64,000 nt of DNA from assembly GCF_005938085.1 (NCBI RefSeq), contig NZ_SMZK01000001.1:2294001-2358000 (forward strand), written 5' to 3'. Positions 16,916 through 26,064 of this stretch are shown piece by piece. This DNA comes from Haloterrigena sp. H1. GTDB taxonomy: Archaea > Halobacteriota > Halobacteria > Halobacteriales > Natrialbaceae. Positions within the stretch are counted from its first letter, which is position 1. Each line of letters opens with the position of its first letter. Both the position numbers and the translations under genes were made by a program. Below the pieces are notes generated by a model. The model was not told the origin of the DNA, searched no databases, and saw nothing but the letters and a program-made list of their open reading frames with translations.

Positions 16916-18115
16916 ATGGCTGAAACCGACTCATCAGTCCGCAACGTCCGCGTCTGGGCAGCACACGGCCACCTCGGCTGGTGGGTGCTGGGAGCCGTGT
17001 TGTTGGCCGTGCTGGGACTCGTCGTCGACCAGTACCTCCCCTGGCTCGTCTTCGGGTTGTTCATCTACTACGTCGCACGGCCGATCACCCGACGGCTTGA
17101 GCGGCGGATCGCCTCGCCGACACTCGTTGCCGCACTGACGTTGCTGCTGATCGTTGTCCCGATCGTCGTGATGATCGGCGCGGTGTTGCTCGTCGCGCTC
17201 GGGCAACTGGTGACGATGGTCGCTGATCTGCCGGTCGACAGAATCCTCGCGCAGTTGCCAGTCCAGGTCACGGACCTCCCAAACACGCCCTCGGAGGTGT
17301 ACGACACGACGGTCGTACTGATCCAGGACCCGTCAGTGCAAACCGTGGTTGGCTCCGTCGGGCAGGTGATCGGAGCGGTCGGTGCAGTGCTGTTTAACAT
17401 GTTCATCTCGCTGCTGATCGCGTTCTTCCTGCTGATCAGCGACCGCAACATCGCCACCTGGTTCGAATCGAACGTGTTCGGCGAGGAGAGTCTGGCGACG
17501 GACTATCTCTCGGCTGTCGATCGCGGGCTGAGTTCGGTCTACTTCGGCTACACGATGACGATCTTCGCGGTGATCATCCTCTCGGCGATCATCTACACGG
17601 TGTTTAATTTCTTTGCGCCTGCCGACCTGGCGATTCCCTCGGCGGTGCTGTTCGCCGTCGTCACCGGCCTCTTCACGCTCGTGCCGCTCGTGGGGCGATC
17701 GGTCGTCTATTTTGCGATCGCTGGGACGCTTGCAGTGCAGGCAGCGTTGAGCGATCCGCGACTCCTCTGGTTCCCGCTCGTCTTCCTTGCGGTCATGATC
17801 GTCGCCTTCGACAACCTCGTCCGGACCTACATCCGGCCGTACCTCTCCGGGCGAACGCTCAACACCGGGCTGGTCATGTTCGCGTACCTGTTCGGCCCAC
17901 CGCTATTCGGCTGGTACGGGATCTTCCTCGGCCCGTTCCTGATGCTGTTCATCGTGATGTTCGTCCGGCTGATCCTCCCGGTTCTGGCCAATCCAGACCG
18001 TGAGCGCGTCGCCGTCGAACCCGAACACACGCTCGACGAGTTCACCGAGCGCGTCCCCGAGCGCGAGAAAGCCCCGCCGTCGGATGTCGATCGGACCGAT
18101 ATCGGATCGGGATAA
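16916..18115 (+). CDS. AI-2E / PerM family membrane transporter
   Basis: 399 aa from ATG 16916; this start is preferred to ATG 16901 because a TATA-like TTAATA lies about 26 bp upstream. Eight or so hydrophobic segments: paired helices near the N-terminus (GWWVLGAVLLAVLGLVVD, LPWLVFGLFIYYVARPI), the family's periplasmic-type loop (VDRILAQLPVQVTDLPN), and the C-terminal core with LFTLVPLVGRSVVYFAIA and RPYLSGRTLNTGLVMFAYLFGP. The C-terminal tail is charged. Substrate of archaeal members is unknown. Followed eight bases after its TAA by a palindromic repeat. Confidence 0.88.
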   Translation: MAETDSSVRNVRVWAAHGHLGWWVLGAVLLAVLGLVVDQYLPWLVFGLFIYYVARPITRRLERRIASPTLVAALTLLLIVVPIVVMIGAVLLVALGQLVTMVADLPVDRILAQLPVQVTDLPNTPSEVYDTTVVLIQDPSVQTVVGSVGQVIGAVGAVLFNMFISLLIAFFLLISDRNIATWFESNVFGEESLATDYLSAVDRGLSSVYFGYTMTIFAVIILSAIIYTVFNFFAPADLAIPSAVLFAVVTGLFTLVPLVGRSVVYFAIAGTLAVQAALSDPRLLWFPLVFLAVMIVAFDNLVRTYIRPYLSGRTLNTGLVMFAYLFGPPLFGWYGIFLGPFLMLFIVMFVRLILPVLANPDRERVAVEPEHTLDEFTERVPEREKAPPSDVDRTDIGSG

Positions 18116-18122
18116 GCCTCAT

Positions 18123-18201
18123 TCATACGGTCTGCTGGGTTCCGCATACCCACATGTCGGGTCGCGGGCCCGCTAACGCTGGCTGACAGTGGTCCGTCTC
18201 A
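18123..18201. repeat. Dispersed palindromic intergenic element, copy C
   Basis: About 79 bp filling the space between two convergent genes. Left end CATACGGTCTGCTGG; centre with ATGTCGGGTCGCGGGC; right end CTGACAGTGGTCCGTCTCA. Read on the minus strand the right end is TGAGACGGACCACTGTCA, whose TGA is the stop codon of the exchanger gene (18199-18201). The internal stem is degenerate compared with copies B and D. Confidence 0.72.
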
Positions 18202-19161
18202 CAGGACAAGATAACTACCGATCCAGTAGCCCGCATAGAGGAGCGCGAGGATGACCGCCTCGAGGCGTTTGATCCGGCCGCGACGGAGAAACAGACCGAT
18301 GGCGACCGTCGACACGAAAAACGCCGGCCAGTAGAACGTCAGGACGGAGGGCTCGAGCGCGAATCCGCGCGTGACAGCGAGGAGGCCGACGTTTCCGGTG
18401 GCGAAAAAGATCAGGCTGCCGACGATGTTGCCGACGGCGATGCTCGGCCGTCCCTCGCGGATCGGGGCCACGACCAGCGTCACCTCCTCGAGTGACATCG
18501 CAGCCCCGACGACCGTCATCCCGAACACCGTTTGATTTAGGCCGAACGCGGTGACGATCCCGCGTGCACCCCGGACGGCAAGTTCGGAGCCGACAACGAT
18601 GCCGACGACGAACAGCGCCGATAGCCCGAGGTAGTACAGCGACCCGCGCCCGTCGGTGTCGACGTCCTCGAGCGCCTCTTCGGCTTCTTCGTCCCGAAAG
18701 GTCTCTCGCCCGCGGTGCTCTTCGCGATAGATGTACCCGAGAATGAGTCCGAAGATTACGAGGAGAGTGATTCCGTCCAGACGAGAGACGGTCCCGTCGA
18801 CGATGAACGCGAGCAACACGAGCGGCGAGACGAGCAATAAGAACAGATAGTCGCGGTCGATCGTCGGTTCGAACGGCGTGAGGAAGCCGCCGACCGCGAC
18901 TGCAACCCCGACGAGGAAGAGCCCGGACCCCAATGCGGAGCCGATCGCAACGCCCGGTAGGTCACTGAGTATTGACGCGACGCCGAACGCCCAGTTTTCG
19001 AGGTCCAGACCCGCAAAGAAGATCGCGAGGACGAACGTCGACAGCCCCGTCACCACTGCCGCTTTCGTAATGCTTTCGACGAGTTCCTCGGCGCTGTATA
19101 CGATCAGTCCGACCCCGACGAGGAACGCCACCACAGCGACGAGTGGGGACGCGATCGCCAT
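18199..19161 (-). CDS. Sodium/calcium exchanger family protein (CaCA, YrbG-like)
   Basis: 320 aa from ATG 19159-19161. Two homologous halves of five hydrophobic helices each, joined by an acidic cytosolic loop (EEHRGRETFRDEEAEEALEDVDTDG, about residues 148-172). Alpha-repeat-like segments: ASILSDLPGVAIGSALGSGLFLVGVA in the first half and GAAMSLEEVTLVVAPIREGRPSIAVGNIVGSLIFFATGNVG in the second, where Glu and Asn of the GxxxSxxE/GNxxGS patterns would bind cations. Probably a membrane cation antiporter. Convergent with the AI-2E gene across a repeat element. Confidence 0.87.
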   Translation of the reverse strand: MAIASPLVAVVAFLVGVGLIVYSAEELVESITKAAVVTGLSTFVLAIFFAGLDLENWAFGVASILSDLPGVAIGSALGSGLFLVGVAVAVGGFLTPFEPTIDRDYLFLLLVSPLVLLAFIVDGTVSRLDGITLLVIFGLILGYIYREEHRGRETFRDEEAEEALEDVDTDGRGSLYYLGLSALFVVGIVVGSELAVRGARGIVTAFGLNQTVFGMTVVGAAMSLEEVTLVVAPIREGRPSIAVGNIVGSLIFFATGNVGLLAVTRGFALEPSVLTFYWPAFFVSTVAIGLFLRRGRIKRLEAVILALLYAGYWIGSYLVL

Positions 19162-19328
19162 AGAGCCCCTTCGTGACAAACTGCCAAATAGACCGGGCCG
19201 GCCGTAGACCAGCTGTGAACGAGACACACCGACCGGTGGCTTTTTTCTCCTCGCCTCGAGAGATCCACGTACGCGATTCCCCGCTTGGAACCCATCACAC
19301 TTCCGTTACGCATTCCACATTCGATATG

Positions 19329-19336
19329 CTTTTAGG
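19329..19336 (+). promoter_or_regulatory. TATA box of the ribK-ribB operon
   Basis: CTTTTAGG lies about 26 bp before the ATG at 19359, consistent with a leaderless transcript, and supports that start over in-frame codons further upstream. Confidence 0.5.
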
Positions 19337-19358
19337 GGACTACGGTATAGATGCGTGT

Positions 19359-20066
19359 ATGTCTGTGCTAGCTGAGTCCGCCGTCGGGCACGACGAACTC
19401 GCCGTGCTCAAACTCCTTGCACTCGAGGGTGGACTCGAGGGCGACGTCAAAATCTCCTGTTCGCATCTCGCCGATCGACTCGACGCATCGAGTCAGACCG
19501 CCTCCCGTCGGCTTCAGCGCCTCGAGAGTGCCGACTTACTCGAGCGCGATACCGTCAGCGACGGCCAGTGGGTCCAGATTACGGAGACCGGCGAGCGCAC
19601 GTTACGTGCCGAATACGAGGATTACCGGCGTATCTTCGAGACGGACGCGCAGGTTGCACTCGAGGGCACCGTCACCAGCGGCATGGGTGAGGGCCGCCAC
19701 TACATCTCCTTGCCCGGCTACCAGCGTCAGTTCGAGGAGCGCCTGGGCTACGAGCCGTTCCCCGGCACGTTGAACGTCGATCTCCGCGAGGACAGCGTCC
19801 GCCGACGCAGCGCCATGGCCTCGCTCGAGCCGGTCCCAATCGATGGCTGGGAGTCCGAGGATCGGACCTACGGTCCCGCCGTCTGTTATCCCGCGACGAT
19901 CGAAACCGGCGACGGCGAGGTCTACGACGACGCCCACACCATCGCACCCGAACGCACCCACCACGACGACGACCAACTCGAGGTGATCGCTCCCGACAAG
20001 CTCCGGGAGGAACTCGAACTCGAGGACGGCGATCACGTCACCGTCTCGGTGGGTGATCGCGAATGA
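19359..20066 (+). CDS. ribK: CTP-dependent riboflavin kinase with N-terminal winged helix
   Basis: 235 aa. Residues about 10-85 form a MarR/winged-helix domain ([28 protein letters not shown]). The rest is the archaeal DUF120 riboflavin kinase domain ([33 protein letters not shown]), which phosphorylates riboflavin to FMN using CTP. The fused HTH suggests the protein also senses flavin or regulates flavin genes, as proposed for this archaeal architecture (RbkR). It overlaps ribB by 4 bases (ATGA at 20063), linking FMN formation and riboflavin precursor supply. Confidence 0.94.
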   Translation: MSVLAESAVGHDELAVLKLLALEGGLEGDVKISCSHLADRLDASSQTASRRLQRLESADLLERDTVSDGQWVQITETGERTLRAEYEDYRRIFETDAQVALEGTVTSGMGEGRHYISLPGYQRQFEERLGYEPFPGTLNVDLREDSVRRRSAMASLEPVPIDGWESEDRTYGPAVCYPATIETGDGEVYDDAHTIAPERTHHDDDQLEVIAPDKLREELELEDGDHVTVSVGDRE

Positions 20067-20785
20067 CTGGCCAGGCCGGTCCACAATCGGCCGACGATGG
20101 ATCGCAAACGCCGACAGATGTGGCCTCGAGCGCGTTCGACGACGCGCTCGAGTCGCTGCGAGCGGGCGAGCCGATCCTCGTCCACGACGCGGCCGACCGC
20201 GAAGGTGAGACTGACCTGATCTATCACGCCGACGCCGTCACGCCCGAGGCCGTCGCTCGCCTGCGCAACGACGCGGGCGGGCTCGTCTGCGTCGCACTGG
20301 GCCACGACGTCGCGGAGGCGTTCGATCTCCCCTTCTACTCGGAAGTGATCGACCACCCCGCGACGGCCAACCACGAACTCGGCTACGACGACCGCTCGTC
20401 GTTCTCACTGACGGTCAACCACCGCGATACCTACACCGGCATCACCGACGAGGACCGGTCGACGACCATTCAGGCGCTCGGCGAGGCTGCCGCTGCGCCC
20501 GCTGCGACGGACTTCGCTGCGGAGTTTCGGGTCCCCGGCCACGTTCATCTGCTGAAAGGTGCCCCTGACCTGCTCGCTCAGCGCGAGGGCCACACCGAAC
20601 TCGGCCTCGCCTTGGCCAACGCCGCCGATCGCTCGCCCGCCGTCGTCGTCTGCGAGATGCTCGACGACGACACCGGCGAAGCACTCTCGCCTGCCGACGC
20701 CCGCGCCTACGCCGATCGGCACGGCTTTGCCTACCTCGAGGGCCGAGACGTCCTCGCGCGGCTCGGGGATGGCGCGCGGCAATAA
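20063..20785 (+). CDS. ribB: 3,4-dihydroxy-2-butanone 4-phosphate synthase
   Basis: Converts ribulose 5-phosphate to formate and the C4 unit used to build the riboflavin ring. 240 aa, stand-alone RibB without a GTP cyclohydrolase II domain. The acidic metal-binding loop [12 protein letters not shown] (near residue 48) and [13 protein letters not shown] are diagnostic, and [32 protein letters not shown] supplies the C-terminal active-site residues. Translationally coupled to ribK. Confidence 0.95.
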   Translation: MTGQAGPQSADDGSQTPTDVASSAFDDALESLRAGEPILVHDAADREGETDLIYHADAVTPEAVARLRNDAGGLVCVALGHDVAEAFDLPFYSEVIDHPATANHELGYDDRSSFSLTVNHRDTYTGITDEDRSTTIQALGEAAAAPAATDFAAEFRVPGHVHLLKGAPDLLAQREGHTELGLALANAADRSPAVVVCEMLDDDTGEALSPADARAYADRHGFAYLEGRDVLARLGDGARQ

Positions 20786-20890
20786 CGCCCGTCCGGACGA
20801 GCCGCTCGAGTCGCGCCGAATTGACCCGTCAGCCGGCGTCCAGCCACAAATCGCGAACACTTAGTACGGGGGCTTTCAACAGTTCTGATC

Positions 20891-21829
20891 ATGGGATTCG
20901 ACGAGATGGACGTCGATACGATCTGGATGGACGGCGAATTCGTCGACTGGGACGAGGCGCAGGTCCACGTTCTCACGCACGGCCTCCACTATGGGTCGGG
21001 CGTCTTCGAGGGTGCGCGCTGTTATGAAACCGACAAGGGCCCGGCACTGTTCCGCTGGGAGGAACACCTAGAGCGGCTGTTCCAGTCCGCAAAGCCCTAC
21101 GAAATGGACATCGGGTTCACGAAGGAGGAACTCACCGAGGCGACCAAGGAACTCATTCGGCGCCAGGGGCTCCCCTCCTGTTACGTTCGCCCGATCGCCT
21201 ACTACGGCTACAATTCGCTCGGCGTCAGCCCAAAGGACTGCCCGACTCGCACCGCCATCGCGGTCTGGCCGTGGGGTGCCTACCTCGGCGAGGAGGCCCT
21301 CGAGAACGGCATCGACGTGATGATCTCCTCGTGGCGGAAACACGCCTCGAGTCAGATTCCGACCAACGCCAAGACGACCGGCCTCTACGTCAACAGCATG
21401 CTCGCGGGCGAGGAGGCCCGCCGCAACGGCTACGCCGAAGCGCTCGTCCTCAACAAGGAGGGCAACGTCGCCGAAGGCCCCGGCGAGAACGTCTTCCTCG
21501 TGCGCGACGACGAGATCTACACGCCCGCCCTCTCGGAGTCGATTCTCGACGGTATCACTCGTGACTCCGTAATCGAAATCGCGGAAGAGCTTGGCTACAC
21601 CGTCCACGACGACGTCTCCATCTCGCGTGGCGAACTCAACACCGCCGACGAGCTGTTCTTTACCGGCTCCGCGGCCGAGGTCACGCCCATCCGAAAGGTC
21701 GACAACGTCGTCGTCGGCGACGGCTCGCGCGGCCCCGTGACCGAAGAGATCCAGCAGCAGTTCTTCGAGATCGTCGAAGAAGCCCCCGACGAGTACGCCG
21801 AGTGGTTCGAGTTCGTCGACATCGAATAA
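20891..21829 (+). CDS. ilvE: Branched-chain amino acid aminotransferase
   Basis: Class IV PLP aminotransferase making Val, Leu and Ile from their 2-oxo acids with glutamate. 312 aa, normal for IlvE. Landmarks: VLTHGLHYGSGVFEGARCYET near the N-terminus, the PLP lysine K161 in TNAKTTGLYVNSMLA, GNVAEGPGENVFLV and LFFTGSAAEVTPI. Monocistronic by appearance. The ATG at 20891 matches the family N-terminus (IWMDGEFVDWDEA). Confidence 0.96.
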   Translation: MGFDEMDVDTIWMDGEFVDWDEAQVHVLTHGLHYGSGVFEGARCYETDKGPALFRWEEHLERLFQSAKPYEMDIGFTKEELTEATKELIRRQGLPSCYVRPIAYYGYNSLGVSPKDCPTRTAIAVWPWGAYLGEEALENGIDVMISSWRKHASSQIPTNAKTTGLYVNSMLAGEEARRNGYAEALVLNKEGNVAEGPGENVFLVRDDEIYTPALSESILDGITRDSVIEIAEELGYTVHDDVSISRGELNTADELFFTGSAAEVTPIRKVDNVVVGDGSRGPVTEEIQQQFFEIVEEAPDEYAEWFEFVDIE

Positions 21830-22226
21830 TCGATTCCTCGCAATAGAACTGGCTATCGGGCTCGCTGTAAGTCGATTTCTGCACTTGTCTTCGAACGTGT
21901 GATCGCTGTGGCGGGAGCGCGGCTCGAGCAGCTGCGAGAGCCACGCGACTCTACGGAAGAGCACGCTCTTCCGAGCATCGCGGAAGCGAAGCTTCCGCTC
22001 AGCGGGGGAGGGCAGGCGATTACCGATACTCACCGCGAGCGAACGGGTACGCGGCGCAAAGCGCCGCGGAAAGACGAACGGCGTAGCCGTGAGTCAGTGA
22101 CCGAGCGGGCCGACGACTGATCGAGAGGCCGCGCAACGCGCGGCTGGCGGGGAAGGAGGAGTGCTTTTAATCGAAATTTTCCCGAGGGAGCGGCTTCGCC
22201 GCGACCGCAGCGTAAAATTTCGTTGT
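21830..22226. other. Intergenic tract with a series of short perfect hairpins
   Basis: 397 bp with no supported gene. Hairpins: CGGAAGAGC/GCTCTTCCG (21954-21973), GCGGAAGC/GCTTCCGC (21980-21998), GCGGCGC/GCGCCGC (22051-22067), ACGGC/GCCGT (22078-22090), GCCGCGC/GCGCGGC (22128-22144), GCGGC/GCCGC near 22190. A 9-bp AT-rich inverted repeat CGAAATTTT/AAAATTTCG (22172-22180, 22214-22222) encloses the last hairpin just beyond the stop of the minus-strand DUF502 gene and could end its transcription. Confidence 0.7.
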
Positions 22227-22916
22227 TTAATCGTCGTCGGTCCTGCCCGCCTTCGCTTCGTCGATGACGTCGATCGAGATGCCAGCGTCCATGCCACGGT
22301 GGTTTGCGTCGCCGAACCCGGCACTGAGCACGCGCGTCAGCGCGTCCTCGACGTCCTCCTCGAGCTCCGTAATTTCGTCCGGTTCGACTTCGACGACGTA
22401 TCCTGTCGTGATGTTCGGCGAGGTCGGGAGAAACAGGACTTCGCGGCCGTCGTTGGTCACCTTGCCGGTCTTGAACGCCGTCATCCGCAGCCCTTCCCAG
22501 GTTTCGATCTTGACCGGTTTCTGGAGCGATTCCTGTTCCCCGAAGGCCGTCTCGGCGGCCATCTTCGAGGCGTTGTAGACGACCCGGATCACGGGCACCC
22601 GATTCGCAAGATTGTCGACGAGCCGTTCGACCAGCCCGCCGATGGTCGTCCGCATGAGATAGCCGACCGAAAACGTCAGAATTACGAAGACGGTCAGCGC
22701 GACGATCACGCGGAGAAACTGGGCCACCTGCTCGCGCGTCTGCTCGGCCTGTGCGCTCGAGCCCGAAATGAGTGGCTCGAGCGCATCGGCGTTGAGAATC
22801 AGCCCCGGTGTCAGACCGGCAACCAGTCCATAGAGCCAATAGATAGCGTAGAGCGTGACGAGAATGGGACCCAGGACGACGAGCCCGCTCGCGAAGTCCC
22901 GTTTCCACGATGCCAT
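22227..22916 (-). CDS. DUF502 family membrane protein
   Basis: 229 aa. Two hydrophobic segments (about residues 11-37 and 66-90) with a soluble domain after them: NLANRVPVIRVVYNASKMAAETAF, a GLRMTAFKTGK stretch and VLFLPTSPNITTGYVVEVEPDEITELEEDVEDALTRVLSAG, which is the conserved DUF502 core. Function is unknown; in other organisms members are linked to the membrane but no reaction is established. The acidic tail is haloarchaeal. Sits opposite to and apart from the MFS gene at 23039. Confidence 0.88.
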   Translation of the reverse strand: MASWKRDFASGLVVLGPILVTLYAIYWLYGLVAGLTPGLILNADALEPLISGSSAQAEQTREQVAQFLRVIVALTVFVILTFSVGYLMRTTIGGLVERLVDNLANRVPVIRVVYNASKMAAETAFGEQESLQKPVKIETWEGLRMTAFKTGKVTNDGREVLFLPTSPNITTGYVVEVEPDEITELEEDVEDALTRVLSAGFGDANHRGMDAGISIDVIDEAKAGRTDDD

Positions 22917-23038
22917 GTGCTGAAACTCACACTACTGGCTAATGAGCCCTTCCCTTTCTCGTATTTTTCCCGTTGATAGTGGTCCTCGGTGACGCCCGAC
23001 ACGGATAGTTCAAGCCGCCAGCCTGTAAAGCAGCGACT

Positions 23039-24415
23039 ATGAGTCCCACGGAGGAATCCGCAGACGGGCGGGCCGATCCGCTGGACGCGTTCCGTCAGTT
23101 TTTCGCGCTCGAGCGGGACGTGCTCGTTCTCTCGGTAGCGATGTTCGCCTTTAGCCTCGGCTTCCAGATGACGAGCCGATATATGGCCGAGTACATGTCG
23201 GCGCTCGGGGCCTCCGTGTTCGTCATCGGACTCTTCGGCACGTTCGGGAACGTCATCAGCGCCGTCTACCCCTATCCCGGCGGCGCGATCTCGGATCGGA
23301 TCGGCTCGCGGTACGCCCTGACGGCGTTTGGGCTCTGCTCGACGCTCGGATTCGGGGTCTGGCTCGTTGCGCCCGCACTCGCGGACGTGACCGTCGGCCC
23401 GACATCGCTTGCGATCGTCGTGATCTTTCTCGGCTTGCTGCTCGCGCAGGCGTGGAAATCGTTCGGGCTCGGGGCGACCTTCGCCATCGTCAAACAGGCG
23501 GTGCCGCCCTCGCAGCTGGCCGCCGGCTTCGCGAGCACCGAGACGTTTCGCCGAAGCGCCTTCCTCGTCGGCCCGCTGGTCGCCGCCGCACTCTTTTTCC
23601 CGTTCGGCTCGAGCGACGGGGAGATCGTCATCGCCTTCCAGTTGCTCTTGCTCGTGTCCGTTGCCTTCGGCGTCTTTGGGACGGTCGTCCAGCACGTTCG
23701 TTACAGGCCCGACACGGACGGCATCGGCAAGGAATTCGAGGGCGTCTCCCAGTTGCTGGCCGACCTTCGTGCGATGCCCGCCGAACTTCGGCCCCTGCTG
23801 ATCGGTGATACGCTCGTTCGCTTCGCCAACGGGATGGTCTACGTCTTCTTCGTCATCGTCGTCACCCGGTTTCTCGAGGTCGGCCTGGCCGTCTCCCTGC
23901 CGATCGTCGGCGCGATCGCCCTCTCGCCGCAGTCGTATTTCGGGCTGCTACTCGGGCTCGAGATGGTCGTCGCTCTGTTGACGATGATTCCGGTCGCAAA
24001 GGCCGCCGAACGAGTCGGACTGAAGCCGGTCGTCGCGCTCGGGTTCGTGGTCTATGCAGTCTTTCCGGTCCTGTTGATCAACGCGCCCGCTGACCCCGCC
24101 GTCCTCGCGGCCCTCTTTGCGTTCTCGGGGCTTCGGTTCGCGGGCTTGCCGGCCCACAAGGCGCTGATCGTCGGCCCCGCCGAACAGGGTGCTGGCGGTC
24201 GGGTGACTGGCGCGTACTATCTCCTGCGAAACGTGGTCGTCATCCCGAGCGCCGCACTCGGCGGCTTGCTCTGGGACGGCGTCTCGAACCCGCTGACCGG
24301 CACGCAGGTGTTTGCCGGCGATCCAGTCGTCGCCTTCTCCATCGCGACGGGAATCGGCCTCGTCGGCACCGCGTACTTCCTGCTGTTCGGCGAGGAGTTC
24401 GAAGCCTATCGGTAG
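23039..24415 (+). CDS. Major facilitator superfamily transporter
   Basis: 458 aa with 12 predicted hydrophobic segments. MFS marks: GLFGTFGNVISAVYPYPGGAISDRIGSRYALTAFG carries the loop 2-3 motif (G...D.....R), and a loop near residue 320 (PVAKAAERVGLKPVVALGF) is its second-half counterpart. The long central cytosolic loop includes RYRPDTDGIGKEFEGVSQLLADLRAMP. Substrate cannot be inferred. Its stop is 7 bp from that of the convergent SpoIIM-like gene. Confidence 0.88.
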   Translation: MSPTEESADGRADPLDAFRQFFALERDVLVLSVAMFAFSLGFQMTSRYMAEYMSALGASVFVIGLFGTFGNVISAVYPYPGGAISDRIGSRYALTAFGLCSTLGFGVWLVAPALADVTVGPTSLAIVVIFLGLLLAQAWKSFGLGATFAIVKQAVPPSQLAAGFASTETFRRSAFLVGPLVAAALFFPFGSSDGEIVIAFQLLLLVSVAFGVFGTVVQHVRYRPDTDGIGKEFEGVSQLLADLRAMPAELRPLLIGDTLVRFANGMVYVFFVIVVTRFLEVGLAVSLPIVGAIALSPQSYFGLLLGLEMVVALLTMIPVAKAAERVGLKPVVALGFVVYAVFPVLLINAPADPAVLAALFAFSGLRFAGLPAHKALIVGPAEQGAGGRVTGAYYLLRNVVVIPSAALGGLLWDGVSNPLTGTQVFAGDPVVAFSIATGIGLVGTAYFLLFGEEFEAYR

Positions 24416-24421
24416 CCACCA

Positions 24422-25948
24422 CTAGAGGAACAGCCGGTAGTAATACGGGCTGACGAACCCCTCGATGATCGCCGCGACCGCAAGCACGATTCCGATCCCG
24501 ATTAGGACCCAGAACGCACGCTCGAGCGCGGCTGCGAGTTCGGGCCGCTCGACACGCCCCCGCCACGTCTGCCAGGCGGTGACGCCGACAGAAATCCCCA
24601 GCGCGCCGGCGATCAGGATCACCGGAATCTCGAGGATGCCGTGTGGGAGGACGAACGCGGCGAGTTCGAACGGATCGACCTCGAGGCGGGCAAGGACACC
24701 GATACTGACACCGTTGAACAGCAGCGACACGATCGCCGGGATCGCGAACGCGACGCCCGCGTAGGCCGTCGTGAACGCGACCAGCCAGTTGTTGCCAAAC
24801 AGGTTCGCCGCCATCGTCGGCGGGAACTCCCCCTCGAGGCGAGCCGTAATCGACGCCTCGAACGTGCCGACGAAGGGACCGGCGGCAACCCACCCCATCC
24901 AGAACCCGAGGAGGCCGAGGCCGGCGGCGACCACGTGGGCTCCTGGGTGTGCCCGGACGAACGCGATCAGTTCGTGCCAGCCACGACGGAGTCCGGCTTG
25001 GACCCCGTCGCGAAGCGATCGTGCCGGTGGCTCCGGTGGGCGTAGTCGCCCACGATAGCCACAGTAGATGGCAGTCTTCAGCAGGTCCAGCGCCGGCATG
25101 ACGACCAGCGCGGAGAGCAGCGAGCCGACGGTGACGATGTCAGCCACCGAGAACAGGCCCGTGATCGTCGAGAGCCCGACGAGCACACCGATCGCGATTA
25201 CATAATAAAAGGCCGCCGCGACCGGCTGCGAGCGAACGAATCCGAGAACGTTCCGCAGCGAGGTGACCACGCCCGCGTCGTCGACGACGATCGCGACCGG
25301 CGCGAGCGCGAAGAGCGCACGAACGACGAGCACACCGAGGAATGCGACGAACGCGCCCAGCAGGACGACGGGGATCGCGACGGCCCCCGAACCGGCCGCA
25401 AGCGAGATGCCGCCGGCGAACAGCGCCGTGGCGATACCGACAGTCCCGAGGACGACCGCCCAGCACACCAACTCGAGGACGAACAGCCCGAGAAACCGGA
25501 GCCAGAAGCGAACCGCGCCGTCGATTCCGGTACGGAGCCCGCGAGTCCCACGGAGCCGGCCGTAACAGGCCGACACCTGGCCCGCAGCGACGGCGGCCGA
25601 CAGCACCGCGAACACCAACACGCTCGCAATGACCGAGACAGCGGCGAGTGCGAGCAGCGGCGGCGTCACGAGCTGGTCGACGAGCGGCTCGAGGCCGCTG
25701 GCCCACGTCTCGAACGCTTCGGGATCGGCGTTAGGGTCGGGCGGCGATTCGAGGTCTGCTAGCTGGGTTTGGATCGTCTCGAGTCGACCGGTCGCCGCGA
25801 GCTGCAGGTAGGCAACGCCGAGCGCGAGAAACGGGACGACACGGACGATCGCGGGAACCGCGACGCCAAGGAGGTACAGCGGCAGGAGATCGCCCGGTCG
25901 ACGGCGGAGGACGGCGACAACCGCGGCGACGAAATCTGACAGGGCCAT
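24422..25948 (-). CDS. Stage II sporulation protein M-like (DUF95) membrane protein with extra N-terminal membrane domain
   Basis: 508 aa. Residues about 1-300 form a multi-helix membrane domain of the kind annotated as glycerophosphoryl-diester-phosphodiesterase membrane region (MALSDFVAAVVAVLRRRPGDLLPLYLLG). The C-terminal 190 residues match SpoIIM/DUF95: FVRAHPGAHVVAAGLGLLGFWMGW, NNWLVAFTTAYAGVAFAIPAIVSLLFNGVSIG and the diagnostic LPHGILEIPVILIAGALG. Archaea do not sporulate; SpoIIM homologues here are thought to act in envelope remodelling or export, which is unproved. Start ATG 25946-25948. Confidence 0.85.
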   Translation of the reverse strand: MALSDFVAAVVAVLRRRPGDLLPLYLLGVAVPAIVRVVPFLALGVAYLQLAATGRLETIQTQLADLESPPDPNADPEAFETWASGLEPLVDQLVTPPLLALAAVSVIASVLVFAVLSAAVAAGQVSACYGRLRGTRGLRTGIDGAVRFWLRFLGLFVLELVCWAVVLGTVGIATALFAGGISLAAGSGAVAIPVVLLGAFVAFLGVLVVRALFALAPVAIVVDDAGVVTSLRNVLGFVRSQPVAAAFYYVIAIGVLVGLSTITGLFSVADIVTVGSLLSALVVMPALDLLKTAIYCGYRGRLRPPEPPARSLRDGVQAGLRRGWHELIAFVRAHPGAHVVAAGLGLLGFWMGWVAAGPFVGTFEASITARLEGEFPPTMAANLFGNNWLVAFTTAYAGVAFAIPAIVSLLFNGVSIGVLARLEVDPFELAAFVLPHGILEIPVILIAGALGISVGVTAWQTWRGRVERPELAAALERAFWVLIGIGIVLAVAAIIEGFVSPYYYRLFL

Positions 25949-26064
25949 ACCGGCCCTTGGATCGCATATCAGTTAAACGACTGGTCTCGTCGACCTACCA
26001 GCCAGTGGCGACCCCGGCAGCTGACGCCTCGTCGTTTACGTCGCTCGAGGCGATACAATCGTGT

